Source: Phytophthora colocasiae
Taxonomy: Eukaryota > Oomycota > Peronosporomycetes > Peronosporales > Peronosporaceae
DNA length: 64,000 bases
Assembly (NCBI GenBank): GCA_018806915.1
Contig: JAGKQI010000101.1
Span: forward strand, 1,612,001 to 1,676,000
Direction of reading: 5' to 3'
Within the stretch, counting starts at the first letter, position 1. Every line of letters starts with the position of its first letter. Below, piece by piece: positions 45,052 through 57,131 of this stretch. A program made the translations under genes and the position numbers. The notes below the pieces were generated by a model that ran no database searches, had not been told where the DNA came from, and saw nothing but the letters and a program-made list of their open reading frames with translations.

Positions 45052-46364
45052 GAGGTGGTCCCTGTGAACGAGCCCTAACCTCAACAGCCTCCCTGGATCG
45101 ACATCAGGAATCGTCATTGGGTAATATAATACACGTGGTTTGATTGGCTATCTATAAACCTCTTAAAAGTGTTCAATCAATCCACAAAATGGCTACACGA
45201 AATCAAGCTTTTTGCGTTTTTGAAGCTCCTGGAGGCCCTATCCGTGGGTGACGACGAAGTGGTCACACCATCGTGTGGTCACCGATTTCATGGAAAATCT
45301 CCTTTACAAACATCAAGTATATGTCTAGGCAGTTCCAGATTTGCATCGCGGGAGCAGAGGGACCACACTAGCCGATCGGCGAACCATGCTTTCCGTTAAC
45401 GTTCCGTGTCCGTGTCCTCCTTATCCGTGTCTTCCTTATCCGCGCCCGTGTCTTCCTGTAATGCAAAACCCAATCTCTTGTTCAGTATCTGTATCTTACT
45501 AACCCCTCAGTAACAGTATCTGTGGCACATTCAGTGCGGAATCTCTGTAGGTGGCCTTCTTTGCCCTGTGTCCAGAGCCCACCAACCTGCATACAAAAAC
45601 CAAGTAGTTGTAAAGTGACTCCTTGCGTGTTTACAGCAAATCAGGTCTCGACCCATTCTATGGTTAACTCAAGTAAAAAAAGAGTGACCGGAAACTTGTC
45701 ACCCACGGATACGGCCAAACGGAGGCCGGATTTGGACTCTACTCGCCAGGGCAGTTTTCTGGCGAGGCGGAGTCCAAATCGTCATTTGGCCACCTGTGCA
45801 CCAGGTGGGCAGAATAGAAAGTGCGCCAGAAGTTCAAAATGAATTAGTTTTGACAGTGATAGATTTTAAGAGTACAATTGTTGAAGTGAGACGATACATG
45901 TGGCTGTCTTATCTGCACGTACGTGGCAGAGCAGCACAGCTTAGGCAACTACATCTATAGAGACCAAAGCTTCTACATGTTAGAAATGCATGTTTGCGAG
46001 TTTCCAGCAGGTCTTTATGCAATAAATAATGTTCGGCAGACGCTACTTCCCTTGGAATGAAGACTGTAAGCCTCATTTCATATTCGGCTCACTCTGAAGC
46101 ATCACATTCCTTCGCCAGCGTGCACAGAGCCCCCTTCGTCAGTGTTTACTGCGTTTCCAAGTGCATAGAAGCAGCTCATTAAACCCGTCCAGAGTATCCT
46201 GCGTCTGCCAGCGTTTGCCAGAGAGCGATTAGAACCTGTACAGCCCATCCAGAGCTCACCAGAATCCATACCTAACTACTCCAGCCTACAGTTCCTCGCT
46301 GGAGACCGTGGTGACCACGCGGATTGGTCTGGGGCTCTGTTATTAAACGCCAGCCCCAGAGATC
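45052..46364. other. Retroelement-internal or junk DNA with palindromes
   Basis: No gene supported. Contains a CCGTGTC(C/T)TCC-type tandem stretch (about 45399-45457). Frames at 45169-45399 and 45522-45842 lack features. Confidence 0.45.
45713..45809. repeat. Two adjacent long hairpins
   Basis: Nested inverted arms GGCCAAA/TTTGGCC-like, GATTTGGACTC (45729-45739) with GAGTCCAAATC (45770-45780), and CGCCAG (45744-45749) with CTGGCG (45759-45764) form an imperfect palindrome of about 80 bp. It is followed at once by CCACCTG-TGCAC-CAGGTGG (45790-45808). Confidence 0.75.
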
Positions 46365-47380
46365 ATGCCTCGGTCAACACAGGTTGCCCGTATGGACACT
46401 GTAGTCATCGTGGAGAATAATGCAAAGGAAACTTCAACAAGGTTAATTCCTACTGGTACCTCAAGCATTGCTACGGTTACGGAAACAGCTCCATGCGCAT
46501 TTTCGACCTCTGAGCAGGTATCTCCATCTGCTACATGTTCAGCTACAGACATTGAGTCAAGAACCTGTGCCGAATATTCGACGTAGCATCCGATCGCGGC
46601 AACCGGCTGCCTTTAGCCCGTCATTTACACAAGGGTCGCAACCCAAGCGTCAGCGGCGACCCAAGGAGCGTTCGTATGAGCCCCATACTTGGGGTGTAGC
46701 ATACATCAAGGATCGAAAAACAAATGCAACTGGTGAACTATTCTACAGAGTTCTGTGGAGGACCCACAAGCATGGCCGGCTGCCTCGCACATGGGAGCCC
46801 CGGGCCATGCTCGTTGAAGACGGATTTGAGGACGCCCAAAAAGTTGTCGACGGGTGGGTTGACGGAGGTTGTCGAAATGACTTTTTCCAGTTCGTCAGCG
46901 AGTTGTACCCATCGGGTTGGCACCAGCAACCGATGGGTACATGCATGTTTCTCGCACTGCAACATGCATTGCTGCTAGTGGGATAACCGTTTGGTGTTAG
47001 GAACTCCCGTGTTCAGGTGTTCCTTGCGAGAGCTACAGAATTGAAGCAAGATCTACCTTGTGGAGTATCGTGGACAATTTTTCGAGCTTTTTATTTTACA
47101 GTTGCATGTAGGTGGTTCTCGACTATCATTGAAGGATATTGAATACAACAGGCACCGTACTGGACACCAAGGTGTTGCTGCTATAGTACGGTTGCCCTTA
47201 GAGGACGGTGTCTACTTGGTTGCTGCCAGCAATACTTTGGCAGTTGGACATGCATTTGTCCTCCAGGTCCGTGGTGCCCAGAGGACAGTTATGGACGACT
47301 CTTCTCTGCGCCCTTTGGACAACTACGGTGAGTGGATTGACAGAGTTATGTTCGTTCGTAAAGTTGCACTTTTAGAATAA
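46365..47380 (+). pseudogene. Chromodomain plus cysteine-peptidase-like protein, broken
   Basis: Plus-strand text: a Thr/Ser-rich start (ATG 46365), a frame change of one base-equivalent near 46520, then a basic linker (IRSRQPAAFSPSFTQ). The chromodomain-like part reads WGVAYIKDRKTNATGELFYR, VLWRTHKHGRLPRTWEPRAM and LVEDGFEDAQKVVDGW. Next comes PMGTCMFLALQHALLLVG with a stop at 46984. After a second frame change near 47090 come RHRTGHQGVAAIVRLPLEDG and TLAVGHAFVLQV...VMDDS. Gln/Cys (GTCMF) followed by GHAF and a later Asp resembles a papain-like or OTU-like Cys-His-Asp triad. Likely a transposon-borne protease fusion; family not known to me. Confidence 0.45.
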
Positions 47381-47559
47381 TTTCTAAATACATTCTTCTT
47401 TCTTCACGTTTTGTTCTTTTATAAATGAAAATGAAAATTTGGCGGCTGTGTGCCAGGGAAAACTCTTTGAGTATAAAATCTTACCGTAAGTAAATGAGAA
47501 AACCTTTTTACTGTTAAAGCACTTAAAGGGAAAAACTCATGTTACTACGTGACTCTTTG

Positions 47560-48717
47560 TGAAGTAATATATGCATCTCCCTCCGCTTCGAACCAGCTTC
47601 CTTCTCTTGGCGGGGGGGGGGGTCTGGAACGTGGCGTCTTGACATACTCTTTTGTTACGGAGACGCCGTCACAACCGACAAGTGTAAAACGCCCACGGTA
47701 TGACGAAGAAATCGATTTAGGCGCGTTAAATTCCCTTGAAGACATTCAGGAAGTAGAAGAACGCACATGTCTTGTTCTTAGCCTACTTGCAATTCGTCAT
47801 GTGCCGGAACCAAAAACGTACCATGCGGCGATGCGCTCGTCTTACGCGAAAAAGTGGCATGCAGCTGCTGACTCGGAATACGAGTCCCTAATGACCAACC
47901 AGACGTGGATCCTGGCACCTCCTCCCAACAACCGCAAGGTACTCCAAAACCGGTGGGTCTTTGTTGGTAAATACACTGGCTCAGGAGACATCGATCGCTT
48001 TAAAGCTCGGTTAGCTATCAAAGGCTTCTTACAGTAATATGACGTTGATTATTACGATGAGATATTTGCCCCCGTCATCCGTATGGAAGTCCTACGCCTG
48101 CTACTAACGATTGCAGCTCTTCTTGACTTTGAAATTCACCAGATGGATGTCAAGACAGCGTTTCTCAACGGAACCCTAGACGAGGAAATATATATGAAAC
48201 GACCAGAAGGGTTTGTAGTTCCTGGTAAGGAAGGCCTCGTTTGGAAACTTCTCAAAAGTCTTTACGACATATAGCGCAATATGTTAGAGGTCGCCCGACT
48301 TTACGCAAGAACAGAGACTGTGGCTTACCTATCCCTCCCGTCAACTAATTCGTACTTAGAGTAGACATATAAAAACATGAAGACTAATTATGTTGGTGGC
48401 TCCAACATAATGGTCAAAATATACCCCTCGATGTTTGGTCGGGGGTTGAAGGGTTAAAAGCAGTCAAGATTCAAGAAGACAACCAAAGCTGTATTAGGAT
48501 CTCAAATAATCCGGAACTACACGGGAGATAAAAGCACATTGATATTCGATATCATTTTGTACAAGAGAAGCTTAACATGAATTTAGTATTGTATACTGCA
48601 ACACCAAAGCGATGGTAGCAGACAGTTTTACTAAAGCTCTTGATAAGCACCAATTTAGAGATTTAAGGAACAAGTTAGGTATGCACTCTCTTGCTAAACT
48701 TAACAGTTAAACCTATA
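47560..48717 (+). pseudogene. Ty1/copia pol fragment: RT start and RNase H end
   Basis: Plus strand: RT opening (YHAAMRSSYAKKWHAAADSE, NQTWILAPPP, NRWVFVGKYTGSGDIDRFKA), stop at 48037, then IFAPVIRMEVLRLLLTIAAL, HQMDVKTAFLNGTLDEEIYM and WKLLKSLYDI with another stop. After a deletion of the RT catalytic and connection parts, an RNase H/C-terminal piece appears (KIQEDNQSCIRISNNPELHG, then HIDIRYHFVQEKL). A G10 homopolymer lies at about 47612. Dead fragment. Confidence 0.8.
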
Positions 48718-48719
48718 CT

Positions 48720-49850
48720 TTAAAATACACGATAAATTACGACAACTGAGCTACCTGGAGTTTCAGGCTGGGATGGATAGGCTTGTGTTTCCGAGGAGAC
48801 AAATGCTGGAAGTTCGCCAGCAGTAATAGGCGCTTCAGTTAGGTGATCCGGTAGCTGGAGCGGTCCCGACGTTACCTCAATATTTTCAATTGTCGGAAAG
48901 TCAATCTCATTGAAAATCACATCTCGACTGTAAACGACACCATGGGTTTTGACGTCCATGAGTCGATAGCGTTTCTTGTGCTCGGCAATTCTAAGATAGA
49001 TGCAGAGTTTGGCACGGGGATTGAGTTTGTCCCTGTAGATGATGTTGATATGGACATACGCAGCACAGCCAAACACTTTCAGATATTGAACAGCCGGCTT
49101 TCGCTTGTACCACAACTCAAACGGTGTACAATCCTGTGTGTTAGCGCTTGGTGTCATGTTGAGAAGTGTCGTAACATGTGTAACACATTCTGCCCAGAGC
49201 GGTTTGGGGAGCAAGGCATCTAACAGTAGCGCTCATACGAAGACGTTTGTGTAGTAGCATGAGTCGAGTCGGCTTACCTGTGGTAGCCACGTTAGCTTCG
49301 GCCTTCGGCAGTGGAGAGGCTTCGAATTGGTAGAGCTTCGATGTCGCGGATTTCATCGCCTTGATCGAGAAGCGGTGTTTTGTTTGGACAGTACACATAG
49401 TACGTTTAAAGCCAAAACGGAAGTCAACGTCGAGAGCGGCAGCGACTGACAGCTGGTTGTACTGTAGTTTCGGCGCAAGGAGGACATAGTGAAGCGTAAG
49501 CGTACGCGGTTGGCCTTGGAGTCGGTGATCTGGAGCTCAACAGTACCAATAGCCTCGATGGGGACATGCGATTTTCTACCGACAATGATGCCTCCGCTTG
49601 CAGGTGTTTTAGTCTTGAACCATTCCACATGTCGCGTGACGTGACTACTGCAACCTAAGTCAATCGTCCAGCTGAAATCAAAGTCCTGGCGCGAGACTGA
49701 TAGCGGATGCAGCCGTTTGTACATTCGGCACAACTGCAATTAGGGTCTCTTTGCGGCGTGACTGATCGTATCCACCTTCATCACGACGAGAGGATTTGTT
49801 GTTGTTGTTGCCGTTGTGGTCACCCCAACATCCGTGTTTTGCAGACACTC
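48720..49850 (-). pseudogene. Ty1/copia protease and integrase C-terminal fragment
   Basis: Minus strand: a zinc-knuckle-like remnant (KHGCWGDHNG), then protease FSWTIDLGCSSHVTRHVEWF (D-x-G box at about 49670, with Leu in place of the usual Ser/Thr) and GTVELQITDSKANRVRLRF. After a jump, the integrase end follows: LPKPLWAECVTHVTTLLNMT, CTPFELWYKRKPAVQYLKVF and RYRLMDVKTHGVVYSRDVIF. The DDE core of the integrase is deleted between the two parts (near 49215-49260). Confidence 0.8.
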
Positions 49851-49949
49851 ACTAAAGACCAAGACTGGGTGCACCAGCTGTAGTTAGACCGGATTCTTTC
49901 TTTTGCACAGCATGTACTTACGCGAAGTCATACACCGCTCCTTTCCCAT

Positions 49950-50297
49950 CCAATAGACATGTTGAACGCTCTATAAAGTTCACTCTGATATTTGTGGCCC
50001 TCTTCCCGTCCCTAGCCTTGGTGGCTGCCGTTACTTCGTCGTATTCATTGACGACTTCAGTCGCTACATGTTTACCTATCCGATGAAGGCATAGTGAACT
50101 CTAATCGTGCTACAAAGACTTTCGCATGAAAGCTTTGAATATATTCGAAGTGATGTTCATACTCTTGAATATCACTTGCCACCGCCAAATGTGGATATCC
50201 AGGTCTTACAGGCTGACAACGCTAAAGAGTACGAGAAACTGGGACGCATTATATTCTCTAAATATGGAACGCATGCTCAATTTACGATGAAGTAGGG
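49950..50297 (+). pseudogene. Ty1/copia integrase core fragment, inverted relative to neighbours
   Basis: Plus-strand frames encode LYKVHSDICGPLPVPSLGG (first catalytic Asp), FVVFIDDFSRYMFTYPMKA, a stop, then DIQVLQADNAKEYEKLGRII (second catalytic Asp). It lies between minus-strand gag (50300-50854) and minus-strand PR-IN (48720-49850). Confidence 0.7.
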
Positions 50298-50299
50298 AT

Positions 50300-50854
50300 C
50301 GCCATGAAAGGCCGCGCCCTCGTACTTGGTACAGATGGCCTGAATGACGTCGAAGGCCGTTGTCAGGTTCTTGACAAGACGGATATGAGTATCATCCATC
50401 GTCTTCATCAGGAAATCCTTGGTTTGTGCTTCCATACGACGAAGGTATCGAGCAGACAGTAGGGTTGGCTTACGCCGCTTGACTGGTTTGCGATCCCGGC
50501 TGACGTCCCGCTCAGCAAACGGGCGAAGGATGGGAAGATCAGCACGCTTCGTTTTCTTGGATGACGGAGTGTCGTCGTCGTCACTGGGCTGCAGCTCATC
50601 CGAGCTTTCCTCGAAGTCGACCTCATCCGAGTCGATACCAGCCGGAGAACTTGGTTTGGAGGCAGCTTCTTCGTCGTCGGAGTCTTCATCTTCGTCTTCA
50701 CTGACTCCATTGTAGTCCTTCTTGGTGACGAAACCGAGCAGATGTTTGCCATCGAGTGATGCACTGACTCGGGCCTTCCAGACGTCAAAGTTCTTAGCTC
50801 CAGAGAGTCGGGGGGGGGGGGGGGGTCGTCACTTAAGGCTTGCTGAGGGCTCAT
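50300..50854 (-). pseudogene. Ty1/copia gag, frameshifted at a C homopolymer
   Basis: Starts at the ATG at 50854, 4 bp inside the LTR end. A run of about 17 C (G on the plus strand, 50808-50826) breaks the frame. Then VTKKDYNG, an acidic insert (SEDEDSDDEEAASKPSSPAG) and the well-kept gag core EAQTKDFLMKTMDDTHIRLV, KNLTTAFDVIQAICTKYEGA and AFHGDP follow, where it stops at the inverted integrase fragment. Confidence 0.75.
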
Positions 50855-50858
50855 GACC

Positions 50859-52127
50859 TGTTGCGGGGAACTTAGGCGCGTGTAGGAGGAAGGAGGGTAG
50901 AAGAGAGAAAAAGAAGAAGTAAGATTAATGTTTAAGAAAGTAGATAGCTACTCACTAGAAATTAGTATGCGGCATTCAGAAACGTAGTCTCCATTCATCG
51001 TATTGTGGGTTCTACTCAAAATTTTCAGGGCCGATTGGTTGAGCTCAATCGCCCGACAATCGATCTACTGCTAAAACGCATACGGTGTGCAATATGGGAG
51101 GGTTTCCGCAGTCTTCAAGATGGCGTGAGGTCACCAGTGCAAGCATCCCAAGAACGAGTCCGATTGTCACCGTATCCAGAGCGACGACGCAGCCCAGTCG
51201 CAACTGAAGTCTATCGGCTGGCGACTTCTAACATATATCGCCTGGTCGTGCAGCCAATTGTCAAGGGCACTGTAGGCGAGCGCGACACCTCCGGAAACGA
51301 GCTTGATCCTTTCGTAGCTAGTGGAGTTTCGTTTCAGGAAATACTGGAGAAGCTTTTGGAGCAATTCATCCCTCATGTGAAAGGTCGGGCAGTCAAAGTT
51401 GATGCTGCTTGGGCTCTTGAGCCTGCAATTATTGCCGGTTGGACTAAGTTCATGGCATTCAAAGTGAAGAAGCACATCATCGATAGCGAGAAATCGGAGC
51501 AAGACTGGAAGATTTGGGTTCAATCAATGCAGGACAAGACCGTCAGGCTTCTCATCTATGATTATGGCGTTGGGCTTGGGAGGAAGCAAGACCGCCAAGC
51601 TTTCCTGAAGGACTGCATCCGACCTACTGACACAGATCGGGCTTGTGCAGCTGAGACTGTAGGCCGACGAGGACTTCTGGGGCCCGCCCTACGACGGAGA
51701 AGCTGTTGTTTGGCGTATGTGGGCGGATGAGGTGACTCGCAGTCTCGATCACACCGCATGGAATGACGCGATACGTGCACCGCCTCCTCCACGCATTTTG
51801 TGGCTCTTAAGATCAAGCGACTCCCAGATGCAGGAGCATATTGGTGACCTTAACCTCTTGGGAGCTTCACAACCACTTCTAGAAACCCCCAGGGACGACA
51901 AAAGATGTCCACTAGAGACGCTACGAGACCACCACACGTAGCATACCGAAGCGAGACCACAGGTACGGTGTCAATTCTGACCAATGAGAGATCCCTGTTG
52001 ATTGTTTGGTCGATTTTCACCTGTTGACCGGAATTCACAATACTGATGTCACAGACATTTTAGTACATTATTTATTAGAGTCAAAAGTACCGTGTCTTCG
52101 TTATTAGTTTATAGAGGACACGGTGTA
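50859..52127 (-). repeat. copia LTR copy B, split by an insertion
   Basis: LTR parts 50859-51000 and 52043-52127 match copy A (44808-45051). The gap is a 1038-bp TIR element plus TA duplication (51001-52042). On the minus strand the LTR end ...GCAACA directly precedes GGTC and the gag ATG, so copy B is the 5' LTR of a minus-strand copia element. Confidence 0.75.
51003..52040 (+). mobile_element. TIR element with an unknown ORF, nested in the copia LTR
   Basis: It interrupts the LTR exactly, with TA on both sides (51001-51002, 52041-52042); removing it restores the LTR seen in copy A. Ends: TTGTGGGTTCTACTCAA and, reverse-complemented, TTGTGAATTCCGGTCAA (imperfect TIR). Inside, a plus-strand frame runs from 51005 to 51730 (241 codons, no early ATG) with PHVKGRAVKVDAAWALEPAI and SEQDWKIWVQSMQDKTVRLL. 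It is continued in another frame by DFWGPPYDGEAVVWRMWADE (about 51670-51941). It does not look like a known transposase. The TA duplication suggests mobilisation by a Tc1/mariner-type enzyme. Confidence 0.65.
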
Positions 52128-52290
52128 CGGCAAGCTTACAGTGCGGACAAAAATATACAGTGGCTGCATTATTCATGTAGATGAAGTGCACTGCATTACA
52201 CCTGTCTTCTTCAAGTACAAATAGTACGCATTGGTCTAAGCTTACTGTGGATTCAATTATGCGCTGTACTGCACTGCGTGGGCCCTAGGC

Positions 52291-53922
<1,632 letters not shown>

Positions 53923-54051
53923 TCATTGGTCAATATTGTGATAGTCACTAAATACGTCACTCTTCACTTTTGACAGGCATCGCTTGGAGAAATGAAGCGA
54001 AGTGTGTAGATCCTTGGCGACAATTGCGAGAATATCAGTGTGTTGATATGT

Positions 54052-54612
54052 ATGTGGTGTATTTGCAGACGTGCAGTTGAGTGTAGTGGGTTCGCTGCTG
54101 CTGTTGGCGCTTGTGGGGGTCATTGTAGCTTCGGCGGCGTACTCGTCTCCATGGGGGCTCTTTGTTTGTACGCTTCGCAGTGGATAGCTGTTGATAATCA
54201 GGTCGATCTCATTGTATTCTTGCTGTTGATAGTGTTTCCGTATGTGCTGCTACCAATGACGGCTGCGATCTTCTCAACTTTGTCGGGAGGGGATGACCTC
54301 AGGTAAGTAAAATGCTTTTGTGTCAAATTTCTTCTAAGTTAAGTTAACATTTTCGCGGTGCCTGTCTTTAGTGTTTGGACTAGCTTCGGCTGTTTCTTTG
54401 AGGCCTTCTTCTGGGTCACTACAGTCGCAATTCCCTCTGTTCTGTATCGAGTCGATGCGGTTGGTACTTCTATCGTGTGAGTATTTGAGGAATTGGTCGT
54501 GACAGCCTGTGTGCGCTTGTAGATAAATGGGTCTCAGCTCGGATGGCTCTTAGCGTCCGATGTATTGGTATTTGTGTCCTTTATGAGCTTGGCGTTCATA
54601 AACGGAGACTGA
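54052..54612 (+). CDS. Vps55/LEPROT-like endosomal membrane protein
   Basis: Small four-helix membrane protein of the Vps55/OB-RGRP family, which acts in endosome-to-vacuole traffic. Exons that join well: up to 54302, 54372-54474 and 54523-54612. Membrane segments: SFGGVLVSMGALCLYASQW, VDLIVFLLLIVFPYVLLPM, FFEAFFWVTTVAIPSVLYRV and GWLLASDVLVFVSFMSLAF, ending INGD. The last exon was recovered from the acceptor at 54521-54522 and supplies the fourth helix. The 5' end is unsure: an in-frame ATG lies at 54052, but a good acceptor (TATTTGCAG, ending 54068) suggests a separate upstream exon. The alternative frame there reads VQLSVVGSLLLLALVGVIVA, which would need a frameshift near 54120. Confidence 0.65.
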
Positions 54613-57131
54613 CTCGGAATTGACTGGTAATGAATGAATCAACGTTCGTTCGGGTGGTCGCTGCGTAAAACTATCCTGTACACCACGAAATGGAGCGCTA
54701 ACATAGGGGCATTTGTTTCTCGAGTGGCATACCGGTGTACAGTCGTCTGACTGAACAGAACTCAACCAATTGAAATGTCGCCACTCAGTTTGGCTTGACC
54801 CCCAATTCATAGGTCTTGTGCTGGATAATGCGCGCGAGTAGTTGATTGGCGCAGTGGATATCAAGAAATCTCCGACACTCGAGTCCTTTGTGAGGCAGTC
54901 AGCTTGGGGAAGGTATCGTCTCGATTCGAGAGCTCGCAGGAGATAGTCACTGACCCTGGGTTCGAAGGCAAACTTACTGTCCTAGCTGCGATGCTCTCAA
55001 CCTGGGAAGTCTAGCCATGTACAAGTTAACTTACCTATTCAAATGCTGCTGAGCCCGTTTGGCTCTGGATCAGATTGAGCTGGCAACCAACTTGAAGAGC
55101 AATATCTGTTGAAGTTACTCGGCTAGAAGTTCTAGCAGAACGCGGTGGGAACGTTTCCAACAAAGGCAGCGACATATCGAGCACGAGATTTAGGGGGCAA
55201 AGGCGAAAATTGTTACGCCCAAAAACGATTGGTGGGCAACTTCAATTTCATCATCCAATCACCGCTTTCTTTCGCAATGTACATGCATTGGTTAATACAC
55301 GCTTTATCTGTCTGTACAGAGCTGATCGCACCCGCGAGTATGTTCGTGTTCAACCGTGTGCGTTTGGCTCTTCCATTGCGCTGTACGAGCGAACTGTAAC
55401 TGCACCGCAGTAACTGAAGCATCAAAACCTGGTCCCGCTCGAGCTTTTTCGGTGAGCCGACGGCGCAAACCCTCTCAAGCAGCGAGACGCCATGCTGGCC
55501 GATACCAATGCGCATTGGCGAGGATGCGCTCTGCCTATGATCCACCACGTCGGTATCGTCAAGCCTTCACCTGCTCACGTATCCAGCGCGATGGTTGGTC
55601 CCCAAAGCGCCGGCGAGATCAAGCCGCGAAGGTGGTGCGAACAGAGGCCAACTTTTGCTTGAAGGCGCTGGAAATCAAAAGAGTTAGCGACGTAACGGGC
55701 CCAGTTACAGCTTGATACGCAAAACGGATGCGACGTCGAGACAGGCTCGAAGCCATTCGTAAGAGGCGGCGCGGGGCCTAGCAGCAAATTATCGGTACTA
55801 ACTTACATGTATTGCTGGCTTCGTGACATGGCCGACCGCGTTGCTCTTGCAGCACGACCCGAGCAAGCAAGACAAGCAGGAGGTCTTGCCCGTCATTCAA
55901 CACAAGACGAGCCAGGATGCAGTCGAGCAAACCCTCCATGTAGGTGAGTAAGACAGGCCGACTGGATATGGTGCTTGCCACTGCAGTCCAGCGTGGTGGC
56001 AGTTTGAGTTCGGCACGTGTAAAACGCCACGTGATAGCTTCGTGCTGCACATGGTGAGCCTGACTCAACTTGCCCTGCAGCGAACCATCAGGCTAAGAGT
56101 CTTCTTAGTCTAAAGACGAACGTTGCTGCTCTCACACTCATCAAGCTGCAGTCGAAGGCAAGCGCGTGTTCTAGATCAATCGCAGCCGCGGGGGCATATC
56201 AGGCCGCGGGCAATGAATTTCACTATGAAAGGATGTGTTTGCCTGATTCAAGCAACCACTTGAACAGCAACAACCGCTTGAAACGGGCATGAGAAAAAAG
56301 GCGTCCTCTTCGTTGAGGCAAAGCAGCAGAACCAATAACAATAACGGTGCAGGCTGAAACTTCGTCGGATAGCAGTAAAATGGTGTGGATTTAGCTCGTC
56401 AGGCTGACAGTCAGCTTGATGCAGCACCTGCGGATGAGAACACCCCGCAAGATTGGCCAGCAAATTGACCATCATCAGCAGCCAGGACGAGCAGCGCGGG
56501 TTGTTCCCGTGAGGTTCCATGCAAATGTGCATGGGCCTAAGGTCAACTTGAAAAACATCTTCCAAACCACAACTTTGACAGCCATGGTTGATACTCGGTG
56601 GATTGTTGGTGGAATCACAGCAAAAAATTGTCATGTGAACCTTTAAGCCCCGAACAGCGCGATATTCTCGCTGTATAAAATACATGAAGTTGTTCCTAGC
56701 GCCACCTCGACTATAGATCCTCGGTCAATGCCACTCACGGCCGCAGTAGTAATATCAAACCGAAGGCCAATGTCTGGAATTTCGAGACCACCTGGTGGAT
56801 TGCAACTTGCGCCACCAGCGTCATGTTGCATTGGACTCCCAGACTCAAAGTAATACATGTAGTGATCAATCTCTCTAGCAGCGCAACCTTCCATCCTACA
56901 CAAAACGTATCCGTACGGTGCATTTGTTCGCGTCGCGGTGTTGTCTGGATGTCTGGTCGTAAGATGATGGTGACGAAGATCTCGGGCCGTAGTGGCCTTT
57001 CGCGCCGTCCGGCCGGGCCGTCCGTTTCACGCTGATCCCGTCGGCGTCCAGCTGCTCCAAGCTTTTCATTCTCGAAAACGCCTCGGACGCCGCAGTCTTC
57101 CTCTTCCACCCACACAACAGTCCCAGCCAAT
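54613..57131. other. 2.5-kb region without a recognisable gene
   Basis: Several frames of 60-145 codons (for example 55145-55399, 55356-55715, 56248-56685 minus and 56643-56903 minus) were read on both strands; none shows family motifs. Possibly decayed mobile-element DNA. The right end is the sorting-nexin promoter. Confidence 0.5.
57063..57080 (+). promoter_or_regulatory. Possible oomycete initiator for the sorting nexin
   Basis: TTTTCATTCTCGAAAACG, with TCATTCT matching the YCATTYY initiator core, lies about 60 bp before the ATG at 57132, a usual distance for oomycete genes. Confidence 0.4.

Noticed and set aside
46516..46541. A 25-bp GT-AG intron joining two frames of the chromodomain gene
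   Set aside because: Too short for a spliceosomal intron and the gene has other lesions; treated as a frameshift.
48420..48460. A second piggyBac-like end (GTTGAAGGGTTAA)
   Set aside because: Only one end matches and no TTAA-flanked partner was found nearby.
44808..52127. A full-length copia element bounded by LTR copies A and B
   Set aside because: Outer flanks show no 5-bp duplication and the interior mixes both orientations, so a single intact insertion is not supported.
54550..54864. 104-codon minus-strand ORF
   Set aside because: Antisense to the last exon of the Vps55-like gene.
55145..56903. Possible gene in the 2.5-kb gap
   Set aside because: Frames on both strands lack motifs, introns could not be fitted and no homology is recognisable.
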